Shown here piece by piece: positions 12,810 through 24,242 of a stretch of DNA of 64,000 nucleotides. The position numbers were made by a program, and so were the translations under genes. This DNA is from Neurospora intermedia (taxonomy: Eukaryota > Ascomycota > Sordariomycetes > Sordariales > Sordariaceae): NCBI GenBank assembly GCA_037102815.1, contig BTPP01000007.1:2046001-2110000 (forward strand). Reading direction: 5' to 3'. A model generated the notes under the pieces. That model had not been told where the DNA came from. It searched no databases and was given only the letters and a program-made list of their open reading frames with translations. How positions within the stretch are numbered: position 1 is the first letter of the stretch; every line of letters begins with the position of its first letter.

Positions 12810-12982
12810 TGTGAGATCACCAACGAGATCAAGCGGTTGAATACGATTGATTGAGTGCTATGGAGAGAGAGGGAGACTGGCAGAGTCTGGAAGGCTAGAT
12901 ATGGTGCGGTCTGGGCAGGGCACAGAGTGGGGACTGGGCCCAGTGAATGCTGTGCCCAGTGAATGCCAGGGACCCACCAACA
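12810..12982 (-). repeat. Copia 5' LTR
   Basis: 173 bp, nearly identical to the copy at 6970-7142 (three A/G differences by eye). TG...CA termini; the right flank CATTA duplicates the left flank of the other LTR. The promoter should lie here, since gag starts 355 bp further in on the minus strand. Confidence 0.93.
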
Positions 12983-13944
12983 CATTACCGTTATGAAACG
13001 CTTCCAATTCCTAAAATCGAACCTCTACGACTTCGATATCTTAGTATCTAAGGTAGTACTCCTTTGAGTAGTTAAATTAGATACAAAGCTTAATAAAATT
13101 AATTATTATAGCGTATTTTATCCGCCGAACAATATAAAGCTCATCCTTAGGTTTGTAGGGTCGAAGAATAATAATATCTAATTTCCGGGGGAGTCGAGGT
13201 AGTTAGTAATAAATATAACCAATATTACGAAGGAAGTTAATAATATAGCCAGAGTATTTATATTAGGAACCTTTGATAACCTAAATATTTATAAAGATAT
13301 AAACCCGGATAATAAATTATTCTTCGATTTAATTGAGGGGTAGTAAGAAATTAGGAATATTACTAAAATCCAGGTTCTTTTGGGCACTAAAATATTTAGG
13401 ATTATCGGCAATCCTCCGGTTGTTACAATTATAATACTAACGGTAATACTTAGCGGTAATATGTATATTAAAATACCTTTCTTTGTAATGTAGATAGTGT
13501 TCTATAATATTTTCTTTCCATACGGCCTTAAAAGTCTTAATTAGATTGTAATTGATATTAATAATAATTCTTACTAGAAGGTCTTTAGGTTAATATAATA
13601 AACCCTATTCAAATTCAACGCCCGGAAGTCTTAGGAATTGGCGAAGTTGGGGAGGAGATAATAGTACTAGTTATTTAAAATTGGGCTATATATCCGAATT
13701 TCTCTAAGGCGGACTACAACTTCGATGAAGTCATATAGGCCGGGGTGAGGGCAGCCTATTAGGAGGAGGTGGTAAACTATTATTATAAATTTAATATATA
13801 TTATGAAGCTTAAACTCTACCCTATCGAGATCGGGAAACAACCCTCGCATAAATACCCGCCGATACTGTAAATAGAACTTATTCTTAAGGTCCGTATTAC
13901 TATATAGAATACCCAACTAGTAATATTTATAAATATTAGACTTA

Positions 13945-14673
13945 AAATAGTTTTCAGACACCGATGCGATACTGGATCCCTAGTTCAAGCAACGCCCGCT
14001 GTATTACTAAAGCGTGGATACTACCTATATCTGTATCTCTTGTTCGGACGGCTCTAGCCGTCCTTACCTAATTGCTTCGCTATTCTTTTTTACTCTACTC
14101 CTATACTTCCTTGCTTCCTATCTTCCTATCTTCCTTTCTTCCTTGCTTCATTGCTTCATTGCTTCATTGCTTCATTGCTTCATTGCTTCATTGCTTCATT
14201 GCTTCATTGCTTCATTACTTCATTACTTCATTACTTCATTACTTCATTACTTTATTACTTCATTACTTTATTGCTTCATTACTTCATTGCTTTATTGCTT
14301 CACTTCATTGGAATTGCTTCATTGGTATTTCTTGAAGCAAAGAGTATTACGATAACTTTATTGATAGGCGATATTGAAAGATTTAGTAAAGGATTTCAGA
14401 AACGGAAGGACCTAGTGTATTCTGCCGCGGACTATCGTCGACACTATCCACGAATTGACCAATGAAAAGGTAGCGGGGCAAAACGCCCTAACTAGTTATA
14501 GGGCCGTGCCACGCATTGAGCCAATAAGAGGCCAAGAAACTATTGCACGAAGACCTGACTGTAGACGAACCGTCCTTCAACAGGCCGCTCCGGTGGATGT
14601 GGGTCCTTGACCCCCAGACTGTGAAAGTCATCCACCTCCTCTGCATAGTTGAAGCACGCTTCAAATATACTTA
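13945..14673 (+). repeat. Left long terminal inverted repeat
   Basis: Matches the reverse complement of 16846-17493. The outer part (13945-14080) holds ACCGATGCGATACTGGATCC and GCCCGCTGTATTACT. It is followed by the GCTTCATT minisatellite, then an inner module including AACGCCCT, GGGCCGTG, CACGAAGACCTGACT and ACCGTCCTTCAACAGGCCGC, ending GAAGCACGCTTCAA. Open frames across the minisatellite (LLHCFIAS repeats) are artefacts of an 8-bp period. Confidence 0.8.
14143..14310 (+). repeat. 8-bp minisatellite, unit GCTTCATT
   Basis: About nine perfect GCTTCATT units, then about ten in which most units read ACTTCATT or similar. The later half looks as if G had been changed to A in the TpG context, so it shows RIP-type decay while the first half does not. 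The inverted counterpart in the right TIR is almost perfect. Confidence 0.85.
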
Positions 14674-16845
14674 TTTACTATAGCCCGAACAATATTATAT
14701 ACTAGGTAAAAGAAATAATTGTTATTGGGGTTTAAATCTAAATCTAAATTTGGACCGGGGTTTTAACTAACGTTAGGACTATAATCTTCTATATTATCCC
14801 CATTCATATTATTATCTAGGTTATTAATTATATCGTCTTCTTAATTGTTATCCCTATTATCAATATTAGTATTACGTTGTTTCTAATTACCGAAGGAAGG
14901 AGTAATTGAAATTCATTAACTATTATAATAATAACGACAAAAATTCTACCGAATGTAATTAATTTAGCGGCGGGCTACAGTAGTATTAGGAGAGTCCTAT
15001 ACAAAGTATAATTAGCTATATCTATAAGTAACTTAAAGTATCTATTATATTAAATATATTTATAGATTCTTACCTATAAGAAAGAAAAGAGTAATTGAAC
15101 GTGTAATATAATCTCGATCTTAAAGCCATATATTAATATTAATAATTCTTCGAAATTATTATATTAGTTAGACTAATACTAGTACCGGGGCCGGGGCCGG
15201 GGCTAGGCCTAGGGGTTTTTACTATAGTATTAATATAGGTAGTACTGTTGGTAGTAGTACTATCGGTAATAGTGTTATCGGTAGTAGTACTATCGGTAGT
15301 ACTATAAGTAAAAATAGTTATAATTCCCGCTCTAATAACTTATCGAATTCTTCTTTACGGGCAACTATCCTAATAAATTAGAACTACGAAGTTAGAATTG
15401 CTAGAGCTATAGTTTAACGGGGCTGAAGATAAGATTAGAGAGGTCGAAGTAGTAAGGGTCTCAATAAAGAAGGGGCTCGAGGTTAAAACTAAGGCCTTTA
15501 AACGGGTTATAGTATTCTGGGAGGAGATTGTTCAACGGTATCTCTTTTGCGCTGTATAACCTATTAATACTATTAATTATTTAATAGGCCGGCTAACCGA
15601 TACTGCCCGAATCGCACCTGCAACCCCCTGCGGCTCGGATTATAGTATTACTCATTATTATGCATCCTATTCACCCGCAAGTAGTAAAACAATACGGTAT
15701 ACTAGGATTCTTTTAGTAAAATTTATACATTTTATAGCATTTACTATTAAATAAATAATATTAGTTAATTAGTAAGAGGAACATTAGATAGGGATAATAG
15801 ATGTTTGGATAGGATATACTTCGCTTCGTTCATTACAATATTCCTAATATATTTGTACTAATTTACTAGCATCTCATTTATTAGTAAAGTAGGAAATAGG
15901 TTTATTTTAATAGTATTTCTAGTAATTCTTTATAGGTACATCTATAATAACGACGAAAGGAAAAATATATAAGGGAGGACCCGAAAAAGAAAGAAACCCC
16001 TAGAAAGAAAACGAAATCCTCTACACTTGTAATAATATTAAAAGTTAGTAATATAGTAAGTAAATAAATAAGAAGGGGAGAATTAATTTAATAAACGGGA
16101 TTTAGAAAGTAGGATCTATATCTACTATCGAATTTAGAGCGTAGTACCGACTTAGAAAGTCGGGGTCTATATTTACTATTGAATTAAAAGTAATACTTAA
16201 CTGTAGGTTTTTATTACCTTTCTTACGAGGGTAGAATTTGGGTTAGTAATTAATAGGATAGTCTACTTAATACCTATCTCGAAGGTAGAATTATAGATTA
16301 ATAATTAGTAGGATAGTTCATCCAACGGTCTATATGCGTACCGAAATAATCTAGTCGCTCTAAAATTTGAAGTCGCTCTAGAGTTTAAAAGTATAATAAT
16401 TTATTTTATTATAAATATAAACTTCGACCAATTCTAGAGTACTTAATTTATTATTAGCTTTAATAGTTTTATAAGGGCTAATATTAGAATACTTAGTTTA
16501 CTATTAGCTTTAATCGTTTTACGAGGGCTAATACTCTCGAATTCAAAGCGGAGTACCGATTTAGAAAGTGGGGATCTATATCTACTATTGAACGTAAGGT
16601 AATACCTAATTGTAGATTTTCGTTATTTTTCTTACGAGGGTAGAATTTTACATTAGTAATAAGTAGAGAGAGTTCGAAATTCGAAATTAGGGGGAAGTAA
16701 GATTCTTTTACCCTATACGAGCTATTTTACCGGTCGGTCGTCGGTCGTTTACCGGATAGAGAGATTATTGCCTTTTAGCGATGTACGTTTATAATTTTGA
16801 TAATAACTAGTAGTGCGCTAGGTATTAAAATTGAATTATAGTAAT
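14674..16845. other. Interior of the long-TIR transposon, no recognisable transposase
   Basis: AT-rich and degraded. Minus strand 14720-14850 gives an Asp/Asn-rich frame (DNMNGDNIEDYSPNVS). Plus strand 15180-15330 has a short GC-rich GGGGCC repeat and a GGTAGTAGTACTATC repeat (Gly/Ser/Thr-rich if translated). Plus strand about 15425-15560 reads IREVEVVRVSIKKGLEVKTK, then FKRVIVFWEEIVQRYLF, without stops. These may be pieces of an ORF but match nothing I can name. 15700-16800 shows only repeated phrases (for example CGAATTTAGAGCGTAG and its variants, with TACCGACTTAGAAAGT near 16140 and again near 16555). Confidence 0.4.
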
Positions 16846-17493
16846 GATTGAAGCGTGCTTCAACTATGCAGAGGAGGTGGATGACTTTCACAGTCTGGGG
16901 GTTCTGTCAGGGACCCACATCCACCGGAGCGGCCTGTTGAAGGACGGTTCGTCTATAGTCAGGTCTTCGTGCAAATAGTTTCCTGTTCTCCCATTGGTTC
17001 AAAGCGTAGCACGGCCCTACACTTGGTCAGGGCGTTTTGCTAAGCTACTTCTTATTGGTTAACTCCCGGACAGTGTTTTTGACAGTCCGCGCTAGAATGC
17101 ACTGGGTCCTTCCGTTTTTGAAATCCTTCACCATATCGCCTATCGATAAGGTTATCGTCGTCCTCCCGCTCTCTGCCCTGCATCATGGAAGCCATCCTAA
17201 TGAAGCAATACAACGAAGCAATGAAGCAATGAAGCAATGAAGCAATGAAGCAATGAAGCAATGAAGCAATGAAGCAATGAAGCAATGAAGCAATGAAGCA
17301 ATGAAGCAATGAAGCAATGAAGCAATGAAGCAATGAAGCAATGAAGCAATGAAGCAATGAAGCGAAGGGGTAAGGACAGCTATAGCCGTCCGAACGAGGA
17401 ACGGCAAGAGATGCAGAAATCCACGCTTCAGTAATACAGCGGGCGTTGCGTGAACTAGGGATCCAGCATCGCATCGGTGTCTGAAAACTATTT
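16846..17493 (-). repeat. Right long terminal inverted repeat
   Basis: Reverse complement of the left TIR, with the same inner module, minisatellite and outer end. The inner module of this copy reads GGTTCTGTCAGGGACCC where the left copy has a shorter version, so the two differ by small indels as well as transitions. Minus-strand open frames here come from the minisatellite. Confidence 0.8.
17205..17362 (-). repeat. 8-bp minisatellite, unit GAAGCAAT
   Basis: About 19 nearly perfect GAAGCAAT units (the complement of the left block). No RIP-like interruptions, in contrast to the left copy. Likely a replication-slippage hotspot. Confidence 0.9.
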
Positions 17494-17631
17494 TATTGGT
17501 ATTATTATTAGCTATTAGTATTGAAGTTAAGGTTGAATAGCGGGAGGGAGGATTGTAACGTAAATAGCTGGCTATTGTGAGTGGTAAGTATTTACCAACC
17601 GTCTACTAAACCCATCAACCAACCGTTATTT

Positions 17632-17912
17632 AGAATTGGAAAAACCTAGTACATTCTATCAAAGACTATCAAAAACACTGTCCGCGAAGTAGCTAATTAG
17701 AGTATAGTTTAGTAAAACGCCCTAAATAATTGTAGGGCCGTACTATGTATTTGACTAATTAGAGGCCGAGAAACTATTGCACGAAGACCTGACTATAAAG
17801 GAACCGTCCCTCAATAGTCCGTTCGGTGGATGCGGGTCATACAACTATAAGCCCCTCTGAGACAATGAATATCATCCACCTCTGAACAGTTGAAGCACGC
17901 TTCAATAAAGCT
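17632..17912 (+). repeat. Third, diverged copy of the long-TIR inner module
   Basis: Outside the transposon end, and in the left-TIR orientation, lies a related module: CAAAAACACTGTCCG, AAAACGCCCTAAATA, GGGCCGTACTATG, then ACTATTGCACGAAGACCTGA and ending GTTGAAGCACGCTTCAAT. It lacks the outer end and the minisatellite. It is either a fragment of a second element of the family or a mobile module in its own right. The upstream 17496-17631 shows nothing I can name. Confidence 0.65.
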
Positions 17913-18200
17913 CTGTATAAAACTATTGCTAGGGGTACCGCTATCAATACTTATCTGCGGGTCCCCCCCTGCAACTTACCCTCCACTGACCGTCTCCAGA
18001 CTGTAAGTTTCAATCGCGACGATATCAAACGAACTTGCAGTCTATGAATCGTCTCTAGGTCTGTACAGTAAATGGACAACTACAGTAAATTAATCCGACA
18101 CAGTAAATTGCATTTAGAAGCAGGAATCCTGGATTTTGGTTGGTCCATATCAAGGTAGATGGATCTCACCTACAGATGCCTGCAAATGCCTGCATATCAT
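17913..18200. other. Spacer with repeated ACAGTAAAT motifs
   Basis: Sequence of fairly normal composition with no gene. Three close copies of ACAGTAAA(T) occur at about 18065-18110. The same word, with ACGGTAAAATG variants, recurs at about 29680-29780, so it may be a subterminal motif of element A or of another repeat family. Confidence 0.35.
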
Positions 18201-18394
18201 AGAACGAGAAGTCGCGAACGACGTGCATTTGTCTACGGATCTACCTACTGCCGCCCGCCTGCCTGCCGCCCACCCCGCGCACGGTCCAGCCCAGCACCTA
18301 CACCCAGCACCCTACACCCTGCACCCAGCGCCGGTTGTATGCAAATGCAATTCAATGACGGATGCGATTGAGGATTGAACTTATATGGCAGTGA

Positions 18395-18452
18395 TGCGCT
18401 TGATGAGCTTGATGAGCTTGATGAGCTTGATGAGCTTGATGAGCTTGATGCT
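18395..18452 (+). repeat. 9-bp tandem repeat GATGAGCTT
   Basis: Five to six tandem GATGAGCTT units followed by GATGCGATTAATGCGATGCG-type near-repeats to about 18535. A counterpart GCGATTAATACGATTAATGC stretch is at 48300 in element B, so this simple-sequence zone belongs to the family's left end. Confidence 0.75.
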
Positions 18453-19647
18453 ATACAATGCGATTAATGCGATGCGATGCGATTAATACGCTTAATGAGC
18501 TTGATACTATACGATGCGATTAATACGATGCGATGCCTCAGAATATATATTGACTCAGGTATAGACTGGCCCGACTGGGTGGATGTTATGCGTGCCTGCG
18601 AATGTTGTTTATGCTTTTAGGGGCAGTATATAGACTGATTGACTATAGTAGTAAATAATATAGAGTAGTAGTATACGATGTTTGGAAATAGTTAATTTAT
18701 TTAGGGGTAATATTATATACAAATACTATTAATCGATCGGGATATTACAGTAATAAAGATACTTATAGTGGTTAGACAAGATAATTTAGATGCGCATTAC
18801 TATATTGATTATTAATATTAGATATTACGTATTGTTAGTATTAGTTAGTATACTACTATCGAAAGTAAGAGATAATAATTTGAATATACTATAAATCCCT
18901 ATATTAATACTATTATTTAAAGGAATTAGAAGATATTAGTATATTGCGGGAGGTAGGAGGATTAGTGAAATATATATTATTATATTTATATAATATTCTA
19001 ATTCACCTAAACTAGGCGAGGTTAATAATTATAGCTACGTTTATAGACTTTCGAGATATTTATAATATATACCCTATTTATAAATAAAGTTAGCAAATTA
19101 ATAATTAGAGGCTTACCCTCTTTAATAAATTGTAGTTTAAGTGTACGATTAATATAATTAATAGGCTTAATTCTAGTTAATATAAGAAAAATGCGGCGTT
19201 TATTGTACTTCTTCTATTCGTATACAAAGATGTAATTAATACGGTTAATATTATCGTCGCCGGCGCCGGCGCTGGGTCTAAGGGCGCCGGGGCCGGGGCC
19301 GGGACGGTGATACCTAATATAGTTACCGATACCGAACGTATAATATCGAAGGGTATTAATACGAGCTAGATATTAATTTATATTAATTATATCCCCCGAT
19401 CTCGGGTCCAAAAAGGAATTTAGGCGTATTCTTAGGTAGTTATTTAGTAATATTAATAATCGGGCGTATTCTTAACCTACTCTTGAGGGGTAATAGAGTA
19501 GTATAATTATATTAATATGTATTAATATTATGTATATTATATATATACGTTATATTAAGTAGATATTTATAATACTTCGGCCGGGCTCCTAGAGTAATAT
19601 ACTAGTATATTTGCCTAGCAGCTAGTGCTCGGGGAGTTCGGTATTTC

Positions 19648-19692
19648 GGTATAGGTATAGTAGGTATAGGTATAGGTATAGGTATAGGTATA
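19648..19692 (+). repeat. 6-bp microsatellite GGTATA
   Basis: About seven GGTATA units with one TAG interruption. No coding role is evident. Just upstream (19255-19310) is a short GC-rich GCCGGCGCCGG/GGGGCC patch that stands out from the AT-rich surroundings. Confidence 0.85.
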
Positions 19693-20399
19693 AAACGGAT
19701 ATAATATAAGTAAATATACTTATTAGCAAATAATACTTTCTTACTATACTATAGACTACTAGTAGCAAATCGTAAGATCTATAAATTATAATCTAACTCG
19801 TATATTCTAAATAAAGTACAACGAAATAGATCAAATATTAATATAGCGGAAAGAGGTAGATAGGAAGCCTCTCTAGTAATAAGATAGTGAATTCGCCGTA
19901 TATCCGTCAATTTACTAATAATAGTAGGCCGAATATATATATTATTAGTAGAATTTAGGATATCGAATTTAGATTCTTAAATTTACTTCCTTTTTTTCGT
20001 ATTGGGCTATTACTCGTCCTCGTAGAGTAGGGTATCGAATAGATTAGGGGTATCCCAAACAATATACCTAATTTAGTAGGTTAATTCTATATTATTATTA
20101 GCGAACGAATTTAGTAGGGTAAATCGGATAGTATAGATAATACGCTCTTATTCGAAGATCTATTTTTCGACGTTTCGGCCGTTCGTTATTTCTACTATCT
20201 TTTTAAATTATCTACAGTATTGAATTATTAATCAATTAACAATATCGGTATAATCCTAGCGCTGGTTTTATATACCTATACTATATAGTACTAGAGGGCA
20301 CGTACTGCAGGTTGCCCTGCCGTTATACCTATATTTAGCGGGCGCCAAGACTTGGATTTAGGGGTAAATATAGACTTTATTTACTTATAATACTTTTCC

Positions 20400-23300
20400 T
20401 CCGCTAGTATATTCAATGGACTAGGCGGGCTATACTATTAGTAAAGTTCATTATAATACACACTTATATAAATATTTAGTCGCAATGCTTTTTTAATATA
20501 TTTCTTTGCCCGCTTTAGAATTGTAGTCGCCTCTATAGTTACTTCGGCTACTACTCCTCCTTCTTCGTTTTCAATTATAATATTATTCCCTTTTATATCG
20601 TTATTATTAACTTTATTATTAAGGCTACTTACTATTATACTCGTAATTAATATTAAAGATCGTTAAAATAATATTTGTAAAGGTAAAACCTAATTTAGCT
20701 AAGTATAAGATTTATATAGGTTATTTCTTACCTTCGGATTATTGGCAATCGCTTCTACTACTACGTTATACAGCTTCATATACCAATTTCTAGCACCCAG
20801 AACATATACTTCTATATTGTTATATATAGATTGTATATTTCGGGTATTTATTAATATACTATTACTTTGAGCTATTACCGCTAGTACTCTAGCAAATATA
20901 TTAACTAGTATAAGATTTACTTTATATGCCGCTTATTCGTCTTCGCTATCTCTGTTACCGTTCCTATTCCCGTCTCTACGGTTTGGCTAGATAATAGATT
21001 TCTAGGCTTCCTATATATACTCTTCGATATAGTTTTTATAAAGCTAGGCTACAAATAGTAGAGGTACTATAATAAACTATTTTGTATAGTCGGTTAATAT
21101 ATAATTTCCAAAGTATAAAATCGGGGAAGGGAGGGTAATTTACTTAAATGGAAATAGCTTATACCGAATAGTAAGATTATATTTAGTCTTTACTTTTACT
21201 ATAAGGAATATTTCTAATAGTATTTCGTAGGTTTCAGCTATAATACCCTTATATTTAGAATGTACTAAATCGAGTATTTTAATTAAAATAATATCTAATA
21301 TTAAGGTTAAATCGAATAAGGCCGGCCGAATTAAATTAATACCCTATTAAGTCTTATATACCATTTGGTTACCCTTAGTCGTAAGATTAATATCGATTTC
21401 TTACTTCATTTGCAAATACTAGTAATAGTACCGTTTAATTTCGGGGTTGAATATAAAATTAGTTAAAATATTCTATTAATTAATAATATAGTCCGGGCTA
21501 ATAAAGTAAAAACGGCAAAACTTTTAACTACCTATGCCTACTATACTAGTATTTTGGTTTTATTAGGGTATATTATTAGTATAATATAAAGTAAAAATTA
21601 ATATTAGTATTAGCCTTCCTTCTATTTATATTATAATTGTACCCTTATTTAACGGTATTAAATACCCTAATACTTTAACTATATTATTGAAATTCGATGT
21701 ATGTAGGCTTAGGACGATAGGAAAAATATTAGCGTTTTACGCTCGAATATTATATAGTAGGCCGGCTAGCGACTAGTAGACTCCTATAATAGATCTATAT
21801 ATATTGTAATATATACTAAATCCGTTAATAAAAATTAGAATGGGATAATTAATTACGTTAAGGCCCGGCCGGTTGTAAATTTTATCCTAATATTCCTCGA
21901 AGGTAGTACGATTAAATTCCTTAATTTTTAAGTAGGTTCGGATGGGTAGCGTGAATGCGAGAGGATGGATTTTGAACTTTTTGTAAGTAGGTGCTCCTCC
22001 AACTTTAAAATCGATTCGGAATCTATTGGGGTTATCCTTAAGAACCTAGTTTAGAACCCGACGTATAAAGAAATAATTACTTTTTTAGTCGATCTCTAAC
22101 TCAGTCGTATACTTTCTAAACCGTCTTTTTTCCTTCTTTCCAATTTATACTAGTAGATTTAGATTATTTAAATCGTCGCTATTAAAGTCATTAATAATAA
22201 TAGGCGTAAATTAGTTAGCTTAGTATTAAAGAATTTAAAATTCTTTATCGAGTCGAATAATTAATTCGTACTTTCCAAATATTATATCCTAACCGACCTA
22301 GTAATATATACTAATATTAGGAAAATCTTCGTCTATATAGTTAATATTTATATATTTATTAATAATTAAAGTAATTTCGCTATTATATTTATAGACGTTA
22401 GAAGTATAATTCTTCCCTACAATTTTAATACAATTAATATAAATACGGTACTAGGGGTCGTCTTTTAGTAAGCGATAATAGTATTTAGGAATGTTAGACT
22501 CGGACTTATTGTAATAGTAGAAGTAGATGAAGTTTGAAGGAAAAATAGCCTTACTATTATTATTTGAATTGCTGATAAAATGCGTATATTGATTAGATGT
22601 AGTACGAATTGACGATAATTAAAATAGTGAATAAAATAATTCTATTGGATTATCGATAAAATGTACTATACCTTTGTGCATTGTTGTAGCGGTATCCGAA
22701 TTGAAAAAGGCCTAGAAAAGGGAATGTAGATTTATGAAATACAAGGGTCCTAAGACCGTCGTTAATTGGTCGGAATCGTTTTAACTATCTTGTTGTTTTT
22801 TCCGATTGGCTAATTTAGTCTTTATCCTTAAAGTTTATAATAGAATTTTAGTTATACGTATATTGAATAATAATAGTTGTTTAGCCGTACGATTCTTTAA
22901 AGTTTCTACCTACTTTAATAAATATTGGATATCGATAATAGGTCTGCCGTCTTGGCTACGAAGTATACCTAAAATTTCAACCTATATTTTATACTACTAT
23001 TGTAAACGCCTATTAATAATAATATATAAATTAAAGGCTATCTAAAAATCCGTTAAATACTTGTACTAATTATAGTAATAATAGATTAGTTCTGAGGTAT
23101 TAGAAATGAGGCCGCGTACCGTAGTACTTTGAGGAATGTTTGCTCCTAGTTTTTAGTCGGCTTGTTCGGTTACCTAGTTATTTATAAAATCTTTTTCGAA
23201 TACGTACGTCTCTAGTTCTTTATTAAAATTATATTTATTATACTTAATATTAAGACGTAATTATTCTTCGTTAAACCTAGTAGGCAATATATCGTCGGTA

Positions 23301-23747
23301 TTATTTATTAAATTCTTAAGACTGTGTTGGATATTTGTGAGGTTTATACCCTCGTAAATATCGTTTTGATTAATAATACCTTATATAAAGTTATTAGTAT
23401 TGTAATTAGGTACGTTAGGGGTATATTAAATTTAACTCACCCTCGTTATTACCCTCGCTATTACCCTAATTATTAATATCCTCCTAATTATTAGTATCGT
23501 TATTATATACTACACCTATATTAGATATAACCGTGTCGTTATTGCTATAGTTAAATATAGGGATAGATTCTAGTAATTTTAATTTTGAATGTCGAGGTAG
23601 GTTAGCTTATTATTAATAATATAGATAAAACCTAGGGAGGGGCACGCATCTACCGAAACCGGCTCTAAGTAGTGTTAATCTATTTATAAAACGTTCTACC
23701 TATAACGGGTTATTGTTTTTAACTACTTTAGTCCTACGTTTAGGCAT
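20400..23747 (-). pseudogene. Element A transposase-like gene remnant
   Basis: The likely start is the CAT at 23745-23747 (MPKRRTKVVKNNNPL on the minus strand). Regions shared with element B: RFNEE then LRLNIKYNKYNF...YVFEKDFINN (about 23300-23150); NPIELFYSLF...SIRTTSNQYTHFISNS with KAIFPSNFIYFYYYNKSE (about 22660-22470); LIFINGFSIYYNIYRSIIGVY then SLAGL...NIFPIVL (about 21830-21690). The last resembles the (F/Y)xDGFxxYRNMYRS-GVY and FTLTLGPHG segments I recall from a large ascomycete transposase family of CMC/Plavaka- or KDZ-like type. That family call is tentative. Gln stops and some frame changes make it dead. Confidence 0.5.
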
Positions 23748-24087
23748 AGCTAGAAGTACCTAAACTAAATAGGGTAGTTAAATATAAATTTGAGCGTACG
23801 ATCTAGTAAAGAGAGTTGTAAATAGGAAGGTCTATTATAAATAAGAGAGTTTATTATATAGAAGAAAATTTATTATAAAGGGGAGAATCTCTTACAAAGG
23901 AGAGAATTGTAAATACTAGCGTCTACGTTACGTAGAGAGTGATATAGAAACTGTATATAGAAGTCCCGATATTTAATTTAGAAGTTTAGTATATATAAGT
24001 ACTCGATTTATTTAAGATATTTACCGACGTTATAATAAATAATATAAATACCAAATAAAGCGGTCCGGTACATCGATATGGACCTCT

Positions 24088-24242
24088 TGTTGGTAGGTCC
24101 CTAGTATTCACTAGATTGGGCATAGCCTAGTCCCTACTATATCTAGCCTTCCAGACTTTACTAATCTTCCTCTATCTTCTCGATACTTAGTATATACTCA
24201 ATTAATTGTATTCAACCGCTTAATCTTGTTAGTAATCTCACA
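24088..24242 (-). repeat. Solo Copia LTR, degraded
   Basis: The minus strand starts TGTGAGATTACTAACAAGAT and ends ACCTACCAACA, aligning with the 173-bp LTRs of the Copia element at 6970-12982 but shorter (155 bp) and with many transitions. A perfect 5-bp target duplication CCTCT flanks it (24083-24087 and 24243-24247), so it is a real insertion whose interior was lost by LTR-LTR recombination, not a fragment. Confidence 0.85.

Larger units (their letters stand above)
6970..12982 (-). mobile_element. Complete Ty1/Copia LTR retrotransposon
   Basis: 6013 bp, bounded by two 173-bp LTRs beginning TGTGAGATC and ending CCACCAACA, flanked by a 5-bp target duplication CATTA (6965-6969 and 12983-12987). 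Gag, protease, integrase, RT and RNase H read on the minus strand in Copia order, with integrase before RT. The LTRs differ at three sites by my hand count, all A versus G after T, so this is the youngest-looking LTR pair in the window. The interior nevertheless has many TAG/TAA at Gln codons. It landed in the Helitron Rep frame. A degraded solo LTR of a related element is at 24088-24242. Confidence 0.93.
5313..13620 (-). pseudogene. Helitron Rep remnant, split by the Copia insertion
   Basis: Read on the minus strand as 13620-12988 joined to 6969-5313. The N-terminal part has an IEEQF...RVYIF...QYKYSGYIINFLRNIGYIYY-type stretch, then LPRKLDIIILRP, as in the DUF6570-like region of Helitron proteins. 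After the junction come AALPNLIAN, then about 6440-6200 VNLKSAFFIY, RRLFNSVVRFSNTIYSIRLYW and YELRTYM, which match the Helitron Rep N region. A shifted frame continues with LKENPHIVVYYLQKRFELFKE, KDWQYYIKF and GSSYNYSVY, where two His of the HUH-type motif appear as Tyr, and ends at about 5330-5400 with INYITKYYSKV, the Rep tyrosine region. TAG/TAA replace Gln. No Pif1 helicase is seen. The frame crosses the Copia junction without shift once the element and one CATTA are removed. Identification is from memory of family motifs. Confidence 0.75.
13945..17493. mobile_element. DNA transposon with very long TIRs, TA target site
   Basis: The ends are inverted copies starting AAATAGTTTTCAGACACCG. 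TA dinucleotides flank both ends (13943-13944 and 17494-17495), as in Tc1/mariner/pogo-type elements. The inverted repeats run about 730 bp (left) and 650 bp (right) and include a block of 8-bp tandem repeats and a conserved inner module ending in the palindrome TTGAAGC-AC-GCTTCAA. The 2.2-kb interior is AT-rich and I recognise no transposase. Much of the TIR sequence keeps normal composition, unlike the interior. The superfamily is uncertain: the TA flank is the only guide. Confidence 0.7.

Noticed and set aside
14014-14465. Overlapping plus-strand ORFs rich in LLHCFIAS
   Set aside because: They translate the 8-bp GCTTCATT minisatellite; all frames are open because the period is not a multiple of three. 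No gene evidence.
14143-17362. Possible CRISPR array
   Set aside because: 8-bp direct tandem units without spacers, in a eukaryote-type retrotransposon context.
17052-17474. Minus-strand 140-codon ORF in the right TIR
   Set aside because: Same minisatellite artefact in the inverted arm.
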